This document shows, piece after piece, positions 32,785-34,017 of a DNA stretch of 34,017 nt. Under the pieces are notes generated by a model that was not told where the DNA came from, ran no database searches, and was given only the letters and a program-made list of their open reading frames with translations. Both the position numbers and the translations under genes were made by a program. The DNA comes from Pantoea phytobeneficialis (GTDB taxonomy: Bacteria > Pseudomonadota > Gammaproteobacteria > Enterobacterales > Enterobacteriaceae). The stretch covers positions 224,901-258,917 of the forward strand of contig NZ_CP024639.1 of the NCBI RefSeq assembly GCF_009728735.1. Reading direction: 5' to 3'. Numbering within the stretch: position 1 is the first letter of the stretch; each line of letters opens with the position of its first letter.

Positions 32785-33383
32785 GGCGTGGTACCATAGT
32801 GCAGCCAGGACAGATGCTGCCCGCCTGGCAGTGTCAGACCGGTCAGGTTACTCAGTTCATCCCACGCGTAATCGACAGGACCATTCACACCTGAAATAAC
32901 CAGGTCTGGGATATGAGCCCGTGCGTCAGCGTGAGCTATCAGGCTGAACACAGACGGTCCGTTGTCACCACAACTGGCGGTAGCACTCCAGTGACAACGA
33001 TTAAGCAGTTTCTCCAGAGCAGGAATGTTTCCGGTGAGTTTTGCCGTCAGAGGGGCAATCTGCATTCCTTCATCATTGAATGCGACATCAAGAACCGTGC
33101 GGGAGAGATAGATACCATTGACGGCTGGATTCATTATGACAGCGTGGCGACCTGTCCACTCTTTATCGCTGAGTAATCGATAGACCCACTGCATTTCTTT
33201 GGCCGTTTCGATGGCACAGGTTAGACGAAACAAATCGTGCTGTTTTGCCAGCCCACCGCTGCATGAACGCCAGAGATAATCGAGTTTATGCCGTAATCTT
33301 GCTCTTGTTCCGAGTAACCTGCCCTGCTTAAGCAACCACTGAATATCTGTTGCCAGCTCACGCGGGAAGCGATGCTGCTTCAA
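32785..33383 (-). pseudogene. Unknown gene fragment fused out of frame to the CdiA piece
   Basis: About 200 residues from a TTG at 33383 (upstream the frame is open to about 33428, LTRWLATALKQHRFPRELAT). No family was recognised; the sequence is soluble, Leu- and Cys-containing (ETAKEMQWVYRLLSDKEWTG and later GGQHLSWLHYG). Around 32785-32795 it runs into CdiA sequence in another frame and continues as a shadow translation to 32481, so the 3' end is lost. Junction, missing start and position next to an IS2-like element point to a rearrangement boundary. Confidence 0.5.
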
Positions 33384-33720
33384 TGCAGTAGCAAGCCAGC
33401 GTGTGAGGAAAATATTTTCTTGTGATTATGATCTTATCAGACCGTCACACCTGGCCAACTGTAGAGCAATTAGCCCGCACCAGGCCAGATGACCTGTTTT
33501 TTCAGTTATTGATTCAGTGCTCAAAAATTACATCTCCATGTAATAAATGTCTCGGTAAAACGCAGCAGGTATAAAATGTAAAGATTATGACAGATAAAAT
33601 GAAATAAAAACCACACGTATAGACAGGACACGACACTTGTTCGAGACGGAAGTTTGTATATAACCCGATATGTATAGACATCACACAATAAGTTTCCGTC
33701 ATGATTTTTTACTTCTCTGA
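33384..33720. other. AT-rich region without gene before the IS2-like element
   Basis: No supportable gene. GACGGAA near 33636 and TTCCGTC near 33695 are inverted, and GTATAGACA occurs twice (near 33617 and 33671) on the same strand. Both are too short to assign a role. Confidence 0.3.
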
Positions 33721-33747
33721 TAGATTAGCCCCTTAGATCACCAGACA
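33721..33747 (+). mobile_element. Left end (IRL) of an IS2-group element
   Basis: TAGATTAGCCCC followed by TTAGATCACCAGACA closely follows the IS2 left terminal repeat as I remember it (TAGACTGGCCCC, then CTGAATCTCCAGACA). About 20 bp further, CCTCT and AGAGG flank an AT-rich loop at the position of the IS2 promoter region. The right end is beyond the window. Confidence 0.7.
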
Positions 33748-33784
33748 CTTCGCCTCTCTTAAAATAAGAGGTAGTCTTGGAACT

Positions 33785-34017
33785 ATGTTTAACACCAGTC
33801 AGAATAATAAGATGGTTGAAGTGTTATCAGGACCTGAGCGACGTCGGCGTCGTACTCCGCAGGAAAAAATTGCCATTATTCAGCAGACTATGGAACCGGG
33901 CATGACCGTGTCTCACGTCGCACGACTGCACGGTATCAATGCTAATCAGATCTTCAAGTGGCGCAGGCAATATGAAGACGGCTCACTGACCGCCGTGACC
34001 TCAGGCGGAGAAGTCGT
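33785..34017 (+). CDS. IS2-group (IS3 family) transposase OrfA, N-terminal part
   Basis: Open to the window edge, 77 complete codons visible. [20 protein letters not shown], followed by [20 protein letters not shown] and [20 protein letters not shown], is the HTH of IS2 InsA/OrfA (which reads VLGPEKRRRRTxQEKIAIVQ). The start may be ATG 33785 or, by comparison with IS2, ATG 33812. OrfA binds the terminal repeats and takes part in OrfAB by frameshifting; OrfB lies outside. Confidence 0.85.
   Translation, partial: MFNTSQNNKMVEVLSGPERRRRRTPQEKIAIIQQTMEPGMTVSHVARLHGINANQIFKWRRQYEDGSLTAVTSGGEV

Noticed and set aside
33570..33590. Possible second rox half-site (ATGTAAAG)
   Set aside because: Only 8 bases match and no inverted partner arm is found at the right distance.

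Overview
The window looks like enterobacterial (Enterobacterales, probably Enterobacteriaceae) accessory DNA. It has mixed base composition, an H-NS paralogue, many TetR/AraC/Lrp-regulated transport modules, toxin-antitoxin remnants, orphan CdiA C-terminal toxin/immunity modules and pieces of two insertion sequences (IS110-like at the left edge, IS2-like at the right edge). No replication, tRNA or rRNA gene was recognised, so a chromosomal island and a large plasmid cannot be told apart.

Layout. 1-3506: IS110-type transposase tail, acdS (ACC deaminase), a divergent EamA transporter, an Lrp-family regulator convergent with it, and a short XRE protein. 3634-4353: HigBA-like toxin-antitoxin locus whose toxin is frameshifted, with a palindromic operator over its promoter. 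4412-7673: a dehydrogenase/EthD/MFS operon with a divergent TetR gene and repeated palindromic operators. 7951-10858: three exported proteins of unknown function. 11028-12632: a Cre/Dre-type tyrosine recombinase with a rox-like site about 180 bp upstream, the site sitting exactly at the end of a truncated reading frame. 12640-14152: PEBP and AraC genes. 14662-15875: YezG-like immunity gene and an H-NS paralogue with a strong terminator.

16103-21740: a threonine-rich leader peptide followed by five mutually exclusive hairpins that end by masking the ribosome binding site of an isochorismatase-fold hydrolase. The hydrolase is followed by an AraC regulator, convergent with a complete three-gene DHA2-MFS/HlyD/outer-membrane-factor efflux operon. 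22265-26758: EamA, cyclase-family, MDR dehydrogenase and arginase-fold genes on the minus strand, a TetR gene opposite, two 8-4-8 palindromic operators, one of which is extended into ten ATGA tetranucleotides. 26846-27829: degraded HigA-like gene and an intact RelE/ParE-type pair.

28127-33383 (minus strand): a graveyard/reservoir of CdiA C-terminal modules: a TNT-type NAD+ glycohydrolase with an Imm63-like partner, an HNH-type nuclease frameshifted in a homopolymer with its immunity gene, and a small orphan toxin with a CdiI-like partner. No cdiB or CdiA N-terminus is present. 33721-34017: left end and orfA start of an IS2-group element.

The two most unusual systems are the Dre/rox-like recombinase-site pair at 11385-12632 and the Thr-leader translational attenuator at 16103-16265. 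All functional statements come from reading the sequence and remembered family motifs; no search was run.
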